Shown here one piece after another: positions 1 through 9,835 of a DNA stretch of 64,000 bases. The notes below the pieces were generated by a model. The model was not told where the DNA came from, searched no databases, and saw only the letters and a program-made list of their open reading frames with translations. How positions within the stretch are numbered: the first letter of the stretch is position 1; every line of letters begins with the position of its first letter. Origin of the DNA: Phascolarctos cinereus (Eukaryota > Chordata > Mammalia > Diprotodontia > Phascolarctidae); contig NW_018343985.1 in the NCBI RefSeq assembly GCF_002099425.1, positions 3,381,501 to 3,445,500 of the forward strand, read 5' to 3'. The position numbers and the translations under genes were made by a program.

Positions 1-640
1 GCTAAGCACCAGGGACACAAGACAGCCTTTTCCCTCAAGGAGCTTATGGTCTTATGGAAAAGGCAATATATAAACAACTATGTGCAAATAACCTATATAA
101 AGGATAAATTGGAATAAACCACATGAGGAAGTCACTTAGATTAACAAGTTCAGGAAAGACTTCCTATAGAAAGAGGGATTTAGTTGGCACTTGAGGAGAG
201 ACAGGGAAACAATGAAGCAGAGATGAGGAGGCAGAACATTCCAGGCATGGAGGACTGGAAAGGCCAGGAGTCAGAAGATGAAGCAATTTGTTTGAGGAAC
301 AGCAAGGAGTCTAGTGTCACTGGCTGGCAGAGTAAGGGGACTAGTGGTCTGTGAAGTATAACAAGACTGGGGAGGTGGGGGCGAGGAGGATATTAATTGT
401 CATGAAATCAAGATATGGGATTTTATATTTGATCCTGGCAGTAAAAGAAAACTGATGGAATTTATTGAGTATGGAAGTGACATAGCCAGACCTGTGCTTT
501 ACAGAGGTCATTTTGACAGCTGTGTGGTGGGAAGAGAGACTTTTTTTTTGTGAGAAAACCAACCAGCAGGCTATTGTAATAATCTAGACATGAGGGGAAG
601 AGGGCCTGCACCTGGATGGTGGCAGGGTCAGAGTAGTAAT
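1..640 (-). mobile_element. L2 LINE 3' portion
   Basis: Read on the plus strand this is the antisense of an L2 3' region. It starts near the tail ('ctcaaggagctta') and runs through 'gagcattccaggcatgg', 'gaggaacagcaagga', 'tttgatcctgg', 'accagcaggctattg' and 'gcacctggatggtggcag', blocks I know from L2 in that order. It continues past the left window edge. No usable coding frame remains. Family assignment is from memory of consensus blocks. Confidence 0.75.
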
Positions 641-825
641 ATTTGAGATGTGTTCTGAAAGTAAAAGTGACAGGCATAATTAGTGTGGTGGCAGTTGGGA
701 CATTATCCCAGGGCACTAGAATTCAGATAATGCAATACTTTAATACTTTTAACATGCTGAGGTATAAAATACAGAAAGTAAACTGGCTCCTCTTAAAGAA
801 TCAATATGTTATAGTAGAAAAACTT

Positions 826-1022
826 ATGGCATGAGAAGAGCAGATTTAATTCTTAGATCTGACTCATGAATTGTGTGCTCTTAGACAAATTATTTAATTT
901 CTGTAAGCCTCAGTTTCCCCACTTTCAATAATAGGAAAAGAACATCTGTATGATTTGGCTCTCAGGGAGGTTGAAAGAAAGTGTTTTGTAAACTTTGAAG
1001 TGTTATAGAATTGTGAATTAGT
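826..1022 (+). mobile_element. MIR-like SINE, diverged
   Basis: The block contains the MIR core order: 'gctcttagacaaattattta', then 'cctcagtttccccac', then 'gtaaactttgaagtgttata'. The tRNA-like head is very worn. It carries no coding content. Confidence 0.6.
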
Positions 1023-1039
1023 CAATAGCTAATAAATAT

Positions 1040-1165
1040 TTATTAATGCCTCATTTATAAAAATGAGTTAGAGAAAGAAATGGCAAACCACTCCAGTATC
1101 TTTGCCAAGAAAAGCCCTAAATGGGGTCACAAAGAGTCAGACAGGACTGAAAATGCATGAGCAAC
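1040..1165 (+). mobile_element. 3' half of a long marsupial tRNA-SINE
   Basis: It carries the diagnostic 3' block of the longer SINE form: 'aaatggcaaaccactccag', 'tttgccaagaaaa', 'ggggtcacaaagagtcag', ending in a CAA-rich tail. The 5' tRNA-like half is missing. It lies about 20 bases before another SINE of the shorter form. Confidence 0.8.
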
Positions 1166-1186
1166 AACAACAACATAAGAAGTGAA

Positions 1187-1330
1187 GCAGCTAGGTGGCA
1201 CAGTGGATAGAGCACCAACCTTAGAGTTAGGAGAACTTCAGTTCAAATCTGACCACAGACACTTGACACTTACTAGCTGTGTGACCCTAGGCAAGTCACT
1301 TAACCCTGACTACCTCGGCCAAAAAAAAGT
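1187..1330 (+). mobile_element. Short marsupial tRNA-derived SINE, full length
   Basis: It runs from 'gcagctaggtggcacagtgg' through 'ctagctgtgtgaccctaggc' and 'cacttaaccctga' to an A-run. The tRNA-like RNA polymerase III promoter region (boxes A and B) lies in the first half. Target duplications are weak (aagtgaa against aagtgtgaa). Confidence 0.85.
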
Positions 1331-1404
1331 GTGAAAATGTGTGCAACATGGAACACCTCCGTTGGCATTCACAGGGTACACAGGGTACAAAGACTCAGGC
1401 AAGA

Positions 1405-1545
1405 ACTGAATACAATAACATGACAGGCCCCTTGCTAAATTTTTCAGCTACAGGTATAAAAAAATAAAGTCAGTCCCTTTCTTCATTGAGCTTACAATCT
1501 AATGAGGGAAGACAACACACAAAATGTTGAAAAAGTAAGAGGAGT
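1405..1545 (-). mobile_element. L2 LINE 3' end, short
   Basis: The antisense L2 tail is recognisable from 'cattgagcttacaatctaat' followed by 'gagggaagacaacac'. It is a second piece of the family seen at the left edge, more diverged. Confidence 0.55.
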
Positions 1546-1750
1546 ACTGGTACAGTAAGGAGGTGGTGGTGGAGGGGAAATAGAAGTCTGAAGTCTCCAA
1601 TTATTGCAGCCAGATGAGCAATGAAGTGTCTGAACTGACCTCCCTCCTTAAAAGGAGGTTTCTGAGTTCACAGCTCCAGTCACTAATCAAAGAAGCAAAG
1701 GCAGTAGATAACATCAAGGAAGGTGAGATGTTCTAGGATATTGAGATTGC

Positions 1751-1784
1751 CACCATCATCATCATCACCATCATCATCATCACC

Positions 1785-1816
<32 letters not shown>

Positions 1817-1848
1817 CATCAGCATCATCATCATCATCATCATCATCT
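1751..1848. repeat. (ATC)n with a 15-bp higher-order unit
   Basis: This is trinucleotide CAT/CAC DNA. The left half is ordered as CAC followed by four CAT, three times in a row. It then becomes a plain CAT run with one CAG interruption. Confidence 0.95.
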
Positions 1849-2899
1849 TAATTATCCTTTCTTTTCCAAAGATGGATCTAAGTCCAATCTTATCAACAAG
1901 CTTTCTCTGAATGAGCCCATATATCTCTGATCACTTTCTCCTGTTTCCTCTCAGTATTTATGCAGTAGGCTCACTCAATTTGGGCTCTTCTGATTTGCAT
2001 TTGCTGAAAGGTTGCTCTGTGAATGATCTTTAGTCTTTTGGAGTATCTTGGCTCTGTCACTTAGCAGATTGTTAGCTGGAGGGCAAGGTTTCTGCCCACT
2101 GTTTCCTTTGTGAGTCTAGTTTAGTAGTGAGCTCATCGAGCAGCCAACGCTACCTAAACAGGATGGACTGTCTGGCTTCTAGTTCCTGTTGCCTGCAAGT
2201 TTATGATTTAGCTCTTTAATTTCTATGTAGCACAAATACACTTCTACTCTGCTTCTAGTCTGGGGAGAAAAAGGGTAGTGGAATTCCCCAAACAGCTTAA
2301 CAATGACCATATTTTATAAATGCCCACCTCTTAGAAGAAGGTATCATGCATTATCCTGACCTCCAGGAGGGGAAACCAATGACCATTTGGCTATACTTTG
2401 CACATCATTTTAACTACTTTTGTGTTAACTGCAGCTTGGGTTAGATAATTGGTCCATGCTTCTCACACACAGGTATACTAAACCACGCATAAAGGATGGG
2501 GTATGTATTGAAAGGAAGCTTCTTCATTTGGGCTTTCACCTGATTAATAAGGCAAAATTCAAGAAAAAGGAGAATTGTAAGGAGCTTATTATAAGAACGT
2601 CAAGGTAGCAACAAAATGATGATTTGATCCCCAAGGATCAGCAATGACTTCAAGGTAGATCCCTCTTTAAAGGTAACTATAGACAATTCAGATAGGTCCA
2701 CCTCAACAAAAGAGGCTGGGCTTTTGCCCAAGGGAGCAAGAACATTTGAAGGTAGGTCAAAAAGTTCACAGGGAGGAAGTTGGTGACAAAGAGCTGGTAA
2801 TGCAAACAGCTGAAGATTTAGTGTCACCTTGCCCAACACTGATTGACAGGAAGGGTTGGGAACAGTAAGTTAATGAGTCAACATAACTTTCAGTATATT
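1849..2899. other. Unique-looking DNA, no gene recognised
   Basis: About 1 kb with no repeat family I recognise and only short open frames lacking protein-like features. The longest, on the minus strand at 2600-2839, is 79 codons and has no motif. It may be unique intergenic or intronic DNA. Confidence 0.5.
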
Positions 2900-3080
2900 T
2901 ACTTTGGAATCAAGAAGAAGTGAGTTTGGAGCCTCTCAGACACTTGAAAATTATTTGACCACAGTTAAGTCATAAAACCTTTCTGAAATTCAGGGTTCTC
3001 ATTAATAAGATGGGAATGATATAATCTACCTCAAACGTTTTCTAAACCTGAAGAATGCTTCTATCAGTAACACTCTACTA
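2900..3080 (+). mobile_element. MIR-like SINE, diverged
   Basis: It shows the MIR order on the plus strand: 'tttggaatcaagaag', 'cagttaagtcataaaacct', then a run like 'ctcattaataagatggga'. Old and worn. Confidence 0.5.
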
Positions 3081-3081
3081 T

Positions 3082-3104
3082 TGTTTGTTTGTTTGTTTGT
3101 TTTT
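3082..3104. repeat. (GTTT)n microsatellite
   Basis: About five and a half GTTT units, just after the MIR-like piece. It may be the decayed A-tail of a minus-strand insertion. Confidence 0.9.
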
Positions 3105-3468
3105 GTTCTTGTTCCCTCCCCCTTCTATTGGAAAGGGCACTGAAGGGAAATTGGGAGGGAAAGAAACCAGTCATCTTGTTCACGTAAATGAACAAAAGCC
3201 CAGCCTGGGATTATAACCAGTGCTCTCCAGAAACTCTGAGTAATATTCCACTATTATCAAGGTAGGAGGAAGGAAATTAATTTGTCTTCTCTCTTTTCCA
3301 GTGTCTGACGTAAGCCCCTTAAAGATTTAACATTTGTTAGCTGAATCAAGTTGAATTTTCTTTCTTGGAGCTTGTGACATATTTAGAGTTCTGAAACCCT
3401 TTCATTTCCCCTAGGGGTACTGTAATTCCCTGACATAGATTAGCAGTGTTAATGGACATGTGAGTGAT

Positions 3469-3665
3469 ATTCAAATGTTTACAATGCACTTTACCATATT
3501 TCCTCATTTGATTCTCACAAAAATCCTGAGATGCCAGTACTATTTATCTCCCCATTTTATAGATGAAGAAATTGAAGTTGAAAAATGTTAAATGTTTTGC
3601 CAGCTACTAAGTGAGATAAGAAACAAACTCAGATTTTAATAACAAGTCCAGAAATTTGCCCACTA
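3469..3665 (-). mobile_element. MIR-like SINE, minus strand
   Basis: On the plus strand it reads as an antisense MIR: 'caatgcactttacc', 'tcctcatttgattctcacaa', 'ccccattttatagatgaag', ending near 'ctactaagtgagat'. Confidence 0.7.
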
Positions 3666-4139
3666 TACTCTTTAATAAACATGTTCATAAAAGATTCATT
3701 CTCTTATCCCTCCCTATACTGTAGGGCTGTTCTGGGGACCTCTGAAAATCATAATGCTTCCAACTAGATCTGGGAAACAAACAAAAAAGAATCCAATATC
3801 CTTCAGGATTTTGTATTTTCTTCCCTTATATGCAAAGAGAAGGAAATATAGGAGAGGATGCCATAAAATAGCTCTTATTTGGCCATTACACTAATTGGAC
3901 ATTTTCCTTTAAATATAGTTATACATGTATATATTTCATATTACACCAATTACTACCATTTTTACTTGTCTTCCTATCAAAGAATTTTGACTTGTAACAA
4001 AGGAGTCTAGCTAAGCAAAACAAATAAATGAGCCAGAAAAAAATATGATATAATAAATACTTCACTCTATGCATATTAATAGCCATTTTTCTGCAAAAAG
4101 AAGGGAACATCTGGACTTAATCATCAGTTCTTCAAAATC

Positions 4140-4384
4140 AAGAGAGATAATGGTTCTTTGGTCTGGTAAATATTTTTTACTGTTTCTGTTTGTTTCACTC
4201 TATCATTCCATACAGATTTTCCAAAGTTTCTTTGAATTATTAATATTGGTTATTTTTAACAGTACATTAACATTTAATCATGTTTATATAGCAAGATTTT
4301 TTAAGACATTCAACAACTTATGGTCCTTGATTTAGTTTTGTTACCATAAAATGTGCTACTACAAATATTTTCCTATTGCCCTTC
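4140..4384 (-). mobile_element. Old L1 ORF2 3' region, first part
   Basis: The antisense resembles the end of marsupial L1 ORF2: 'ttgttaccataaaatgtgc' and 'ctactacaaatattttcc' match the usual '…ccaccacaaaaagagctgctataaatatttt' order. The second part resumes at 7414, after a half-L1 insertion. Heavily diverged. Confidence 0.45.
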
Positions 4385-4406
4385 AAAAAAATAATGGCAG
4401 GGAGGT

Positions 4407-4419
4407 GGAGCCAAGATGG
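4407..4419 (+). promoter_or_regulatory. YY1-type start motif of the half-L1
   Basis: The sequence GGAGCCAAGATGG lies about 10 bases from the element start. Human L1 begins with the same string, where the CAAGATGG part binds YY1 and sets the transcription start. This is seen sequence plus known L1 biology; activity in this copy is not implied. Confidence 0.6.
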
Positions 4420-4977
4420 TGGAGTAAAAGCAGTGACTTGCTTGAACTTTACCCCAAGCCCCTCCAAATACCTATAAAAAATGGCTCTAAACAAATTCTA
4501 AAGCAGCAGAGCCCACAATAAGACAGAGTGAAACAAATCTCCAGCCCAAGACAACCTGGATGGTTGATCAGAAAGGTATATCCAGCAGGGCTGGAAGTAG
4601 AGCGCAGTGCAGGGTGGGTGGAGGCGGCCTCAGAGGGCTGAATAGTGGGCAGCTGTGGTGGCTTCCAGACCTTTCTACCCATGATGCCACAGACAACTTA
4701 GAAGGTCAGTGGGAAAAGTCTGTTTCTGTGGTGCTGAGAGAGGAGCTAGGTCTCAAAGCCAGTTGCAGAGCACAGAGTACAAAGCACGGGCCCCAGGGCT
4801 GTGGCTGTGTCCTGAGCTTCCAGCCCACAGACTGAGGAATAATCTAGTGGCTGATCAGAGGGGGAATGCAGGGATCTCCTTGCCAGTGCCAAGGCAGGAA
4901 TCTCTTGCTTTGCCTGTACTTGGATCTGGGTCACAGTTCTGGGTGGTGGTCCTAGGGCAAGGAGGAGTGCTGGCGTG

Positions 4978-5262
4978 GTGGAGCTTGTAGTGGCTGTGGA
5001 GAGAAAATTCTCCCTATGCTTCAAGGACAGAAAGGAGTGCTTATGTTCATTAATAGACTACAGCACAGGCCAGGAAAGGAGTAAACACCTTATCCCTTAT
5101 CATACCACCTTGCAAGAACTGAAAATTTACAGGTCCCTACAAGTATCTCTGAAAACAGCTGTACAAACCCCCAAACCCTGGGACAGTATATTTGCCACAT
5201 TGGAAGCACACTCTTACCTTAACAAAGAGTTTAAAACTCAAGTAATTGGCCAGGATCATTAA
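4978..5262 (+). other. Open frame in the half-L1 5' UTR, overlapping the ORF1 start
   Basis: A frame of about 95 codons runs from 'VELVVAV' to 'VIGQDH'. The equivalent frame is open in type C (60434-60781) and, after a shift, in type A copy 2. In those copies it ends 'DYIILLW' or 'DYIIVLW' about 50 bases inside ORF1. Here the change that removes the ORF1 start codon also creates its stop. It has no ATG, so translation is doubtful; it could be shared by descent only. Confidence 0.4.
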
Positions 5263-6333
5263 CAAGCAGCGCAAAAAGAGTCAGACTATGTTATCTTACT
5301 TTGGTGACAAAGAAGATCAAAACGTACAACCAGAAGAAGACAACAAAGTCAAACCTCCTACATCCAAAGCCTCCAAGAAAAATATGAATCAGTCTCAGGC
5401 CTTGGAAGAGCTCAAAAGTGTTTTGAGAAGCAAGTAAGAGAAGTAGAGGAAAAACTGGGAAGAGAAATAAGAGTGATGCAAGAAAACCATGAAAAACAAG
5501 TCAACAGCTTGCTAAAGGAGACACAAAAAAATACAGAGAAGAAAATAACACCTTAAAAAATAGCCTAACCCAAATGGCAAAAGAGGTCCAAAAAGCCAAT
5601 GAGGAGGAGAATGCCCTAAAAAGAAAAATTGGCCAAATGGAAAAAGAAGTCCAAAAGATTACTGAAGAAAATACTTCCTTAAAAATTAGGATAGAGCAAT
5701 TGGAAGCTAGTGACTTTATGAGAAATCAAGACACTGTAAAACAAATCCAAAAGAATGAAAAAATAGAAGAGAATGTGAAATATCTCATTGGAAAAACAAC
5801 TGACCTGGAAAATAGATCCAGGAGAGAATTTAAAAATTATTGGACTATCTGAAACCATGATCAAAAAAAGAGCCTAGACATCATTTTCAAGAAATTATCA
5901 AGGAAAACTGCCCTATTTTAGAACAGAGGGCAAAATAGAAATTGAAAGAATCCACAGATCTCCTCCTGAAAGAGATCCCCAAAGGAAAACTCCTAGGAAT
6001 ACTGTAGCCAAATTCCAGAGTTCCCAGGTCAAGGAGAAAATATTACAAGCTGCCAGAAAGAAACAATTCAAGTATTGTGGAAACACAATCAGGATAACAC
6101 AAGATTTAGCAGCTTCTACATTAAAGGAGTGCAGAGCATGGAATACAATATTCCAGAGGGCAAAGGAGATAGGATTACAGCCAAGAATCACCTACGAAGC
6201 AAAACTGAGTATACTCCTTCAAGGGAAAAAATAGTCATTCAGTGAAATAGAGGATTTTCAAGCATTCTCGATGAAAAGACCAGAGCTGAATAGAAAATTT
6301 GACTTTCAAATACAAGACTCAAGTGGAACATGA
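5258..6333 (+). pseudogene. Degenerate L1-type ORF1 (half-L1 A, copy 1)
   Basis: ORF1 is the RNA-binding coiled-coil protein of L1. The aligned start codon has become ATT (5258-5260) and several indels break the frame. Recognisable blocks are N-terminal 'KKSQTMLSYFGD', a coiled coil near 5574-5790 ('KRKIGQMEKEVQKITEENTSLK'), 'LIGKTTDLENRSRRE', and the C-terminal 'SPPERDPQRKTPRN'-type segment near 5950-6000. The aligned stop is TGA at 6331-6333. The intact relative is at 19039-20073. Confidence 0.85.
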
Positions 6334-6473
6334 AGAAGTAAACAGGAAAGAGAAATCATAAGAGACGTATTAAGGTTGAACTGTTTACATTCCCGAATGG
6401 AAAGATGGTATTTATAACTCTTGAGACCTTTGTCAGCAGTAGGGCAGTTGGAGGGGGGGAAATTATGTGTATG

Positions 6474-6528
<55 letters not shown>
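6474..6528. repeat. (GATA)n microsatellite inside half-L1 3' region
   Basis: Nearly 14 GATA units. The matching place in type A copy 2 (about 51371-51390) has only about four, so the array grew from a seed carried by the element. Confidence 0.95.
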
Positions 6529-6529
<1 letters not shown>

Positions 6530-7413
6530 GGGCACAGGGTGAGTTGAAGATTAAGGGGTTATATCTGGAGAATAAAATGAAGGGATGAGAGAGGATCATA
6601 CAAGGAGAAGAAGAAAGTGAGAGGTAGAACAGACTAAATTATCTTCCCCCCCCAAAAAAAAAAAAACAGAAAAGAAAAGGCTCTTACAGTGGAGGGGAAA
6701 TGGGGGAAGATGAAAGGGAATGAGTGAGTCCTATTCTCACAGGATTTGGCTTAAGGATCGAATAACATACACATTCAATTGGGTATGGGAATCTGTTTTA
6801 CCCTAGAGGAAAATAGGGGAAGAAGGGGATAAGAGAGCAGGGGGATGATAGAGAGGAGGGCAGATTGAGAAAGGGGGTAATCAGATGCAAATACTTCTGA
6901 GGAGGGACAGGGTCAAAAGAAAGAATAGAATAAATTGGGGGGCAGGATAGGAGTAAGGGAAATAGAGTTAGTTTTTCTCAACATGTCTACTTAAGGAAGT
7001 GTTTTGCATAACTGCACTTGTATAACCTATGTTGAGTTGCTTGCCTTTTCAGTGAGGGTGGGTGGGGAGGGAGGAAAGGAGAAAATTTGGAACCCAAAGT
7101 TTTCAAAACTCATGTTTAAAAAAAATGTTTTCACATGCAATTGGGAAATAAGAAATACAGGAAATGGGGTACAGAAGTCTATCCTGCCTGCAGGAAAATA
7201 GAAGGCAAAGGGAATAAGAAAAGGGGGCAGGGAGAGATAGAAGAGAGGGCAGACTAGGGGAAGGGATATTCAGAATGCATGCCAACTTGGGGTGTGGGGA
7301 GGGGTGAGATTGGGTGAAAATTTGGAACTCAAAATCTTGTGGAAGTAAATATTGAAAACTAAAAATAAGTGAATTTATATTAAAAATTTGAAGAGAAAAA
7401 AGAAAAAGAATGG

Positions 7414-7800
7414 TATAAGTTTTTTGAAGAGAATGAAGGGTAGTTAATTTAGGGATGTAATTCTAATTTTTTTCAAAAATTATTAAGGTAGCTCATAGTT
7501 TCACCAGTAATGACTTACTGAGCCTGTCCATTTTAGCATTTTTAATTGTCTTTTGTCATCTTTTCCAATATGATTGATAGGAAGTAAAATTAAGTAGCTG
7601 TTTAATTTGAATGTCTTGTAACGTTAGATACTTGTACCATCTTTCCTATGGTTGTTGATCATTTGTATTACTTCTTTTGAAATTTTTTTCCATATTCTTT
7701 CACAATTTATGAATTGGAGAATTGTTCTTATGCATTTGGAACAATTGACCATTTATGTTGAATATAAGATCTTGATCAGACATAATTGCTGTTAATTTTC
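7414..7800 (-). mobile_element. Old L1 ORF2 3' region, second part
   Basis: The antisense of L1 ORF2 resumes after the half-L1. 'tttgtcatcttttccaatat', 'ttgatcatttgtattacttc', 'attgaccatttatg' and 'aagatcttgatcagacat' follow the usual order of marsupial antisense L1 ('tttgtcatattagccaat … gaccatttatcaattgg … aaggcctttatcag'). It pairs with 4140-4384. Confidence 0.6.
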
Positions 7801-8259
7801 TTTTTTTTTTTTAAGGTTTTTTATTGTGGCTGTCATCATTTTGCAATCAGGCCTGTTCCCTGTAGCCTAGAAAATTACCTGAACTATTTTCATTTATTCT
7901 GGATATAGAAAACCAACACACTTACCCTACTGAACCTCTTTTCTTCTTCTCAATCACTTTCTCTCCCTTGCCAATAAGTAACATTTTAATATTGAGGGTA
8001 TGGACATAGTTACTGCATAAATGCATCATAATTAAATCAAGAAATTTAGGAATGAAGAGATAAAGAGGCAAAAGACCAGAAGTGAAAGATGGAACCAAAA
8101 AAAAAGTAAATAAATGGAAAATTTTTAAAAAAGATAATAGAAAGGGGGGAAATAAAGATATCTGAAAGAGATTTTTATCCCAATCTCTACTAAGAGCCAG
8201 TATTAGTTGGTATTTATACAGAACTTTTTAATGCCTATAGTTTTTAATTTGGAAAATGA
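7801..8259. other. No gene recognised
   Basis: T-rich then A-rich DNA between the L1 remnant and the RTE-type LINE. I see no repeat family or protein-like frame. Confidence 0.45.
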
Positions 8260-9835
8260 CACAGGTTGTCCTGTGACAGTCATGGCAAGGGGAGAACTCT
8301 ATCAGGCATTGCTGGCAAGACTCTTTGGCAGAGGCCTGCTTAATGGGCTGATCCTTCATCTGGAAGATGGTCATGCCTTGAGAACCAGTGTGGTTTCATA
8401 AAGGGCCTAGGAATGGTCATTATGATGTTTGCTACCTGACAACTCCAGAAGAACTGCCAGGAGCAGAACAGAGGTCTGTACAGAACTTCCATTGACCTGA
8501 CCAAGGCCTTTGATGCTGTCAGTCACAAAGCCTGTGGAAACTTAGGGCAAAATTTGGTTGCCTGGATAAGTTCATCAGTACTGTACACCAATTTCATGAC
8601 AGCATGGATGAAACTCTTGCACTTTCCCAGTCACTGATGGAGTGAAGCAGGGCTGTGTGCTTGCTCCCATATTTTTTACCATGATGTTTTTAGCAATGCT
8701 GTCAGACATCTTCAAGGAGGATGAAAACAGTATCAGGTCAGCTATCATGCTGATGGTGAATTCTTTAATTTGAAAAGGCTACAAGTCCAGACTAAAGTGG
8801 AAGCTGAGTTGGTGAAAGGTTTTTTGTTTTTGTTTTTGTTTTTTTAGTTCACAGCTGATTGTGCACTCAATGTAGCCTCTGAGGCTGAGATGCAACAAAG
8901 TGTGGATTAATTCTCTTCTGCTTGTGCTAATTTTGACATAACAGTTAACACCTAAAAACAGATGTTCTCCACCAGCCAGTACCACACCATCCATATGTGG
9001 CACCATCAGTTGCAGCAAATGGAAAACTTTTTGAATACTGTGAATAAATTCACTTACCTTGGCAGTACACTTTCTAAGGATATACACATAGATGTTGAGG
9101 TTGAGTCATGCAGAGCCAGAGCTAGTTCAGTGTTTGGGAGTCTCCAAAGGAAAGTGTGGGAAAGAAGAGTTATTAGACTGCCTACCAAACTGAAGGTCTA
9201 CAGACCTGTTGGGCTGACCTTGTTGTATACCTATGAAACCTGGACAGTATAGAAGTAACATGCCAGGAAACTGAACATCTTCCATTTGAATTGTCTTAGG
9301 AAGAGTCTGAAGATGATTAGGCAAAATAAGGTACCAGTCCCTAAGGTCCTTTCTCAAGCTGAAGTGCCAAACATTCAACACTATAGTGAAAGTGCAACTC
9401 TGATGAGCTGGACACATTGAACGCCAAATGACATTTTCCTAAAGGACTATTTTACCAAGAACTCACACAAAGCAAGTACACGGAAGAAGTGATACAAGGA
9501 TACTCTCAAGGTCTCTCCAAAGGACCTTGGAATCAATTGTGTGACACGGGAGGCATTGGTAAAGGATTTTCCAGCATTGCACGCCTGCATCAAAGCAGGC
9601 ACTGTGCTTTATGAGCAAAGCAGAATTGTGGTAGCTCAAAAGAAATGTGAAATGTACAATTTAGAGACATCTCCACTCCAAATGTTCATGGGGACTCTTT
9701 GTGCCTGATCTATGGTAGAGCCTTACAAGCTTCTAGTACTCTGATCAGCCAAAGTCAGACACACTGTACCTTGACCTCAACATAGTGATGTCATTTTGGT
9801 CCTCTGAGAATGAAGGAAAAGAACCAACCAACCAG
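8260..9835 (+). mobile_element. RTE-type LINE fragment with reverse-transcriptase blocks
   Basis: Translated pieces give clear reverse-transcriptase motifs: 'DLTKAFDAVSHK' near 8500, 'VKQGCVLAP' near 8640-8670, then 'VNKFTYLGSTLS' and 'KVWERRVIRLPTKLKVYR' at 8962-9252. These are the order and wording of non-L1 LINE (RTE-like) polymerases. Several frames are used, so it is broken. The 3' end ('gtgatgtcattttggtcctc', 'tgagaatgaagg', then AACC repeats) is shared with the SINE at 45840-46375. The exact clade needs a search; RTE is my best reading. Confidence 0.75.
8962..9252 (+). pseudogene. RTE-type reverse transcriptase C-terminal fragment
   Basis: This 96-codon open piece contains 'FTYLGSTLSKDIHIDVEVES', 'SVFGSLQRKVWERR' and 'LLYTYETWTV'. 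That is the segment just after the catalytic domain in RTE-like polymerases, where the family usually reads 'LLYACETWTVYQRH'. A TAG follows 'TWTV', so the frame is cut. The homology continues beyond it in other frames ('ARKLNIFHLNCLRKSLK'). Confidence 0.75.

Larger units (their letters stand above)
4398..7402 (+). mobile_element. Half-L1 (HAL1-like), type A, copy 1, near full length
   Basis: The parts in order are: a 5' UTR of about 860 bp beginning with a human-L1-like start, an ORF1 remnant (5258-6333), about 1 kb of purine-rich sequence, and an A-rich end near 7380. There is no ORF2. The purine-rich part up to about 6975 is like the L1 stretch between ORF1 and ORF2, as at 25480-25640. From 6980 on it switches to L1 3' UTR, with 'gcataactgcacttgtataa' and 'gttgagttgcttgcc'. 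Likely target duplications are 'aaaaaataatgg' at 4386-4397 and 'aaaaagaatgg' at 7403-7413. It sits inside an older minus-strand L1. Confidence 0.85.

Noticed and set aside
1751-1848. CRISPR-like regular array
   Set aside because: The units are contiguous trinucleotides with no unique spacers, and the setting is vertebrate.
7103-7285. 60-codon minus frame similar to part of the plus frame at 17274-17618
   Set aside because: Both are the antisense of the half-L1 type A 3' region; the similarity reflects the repeat, not a protein.
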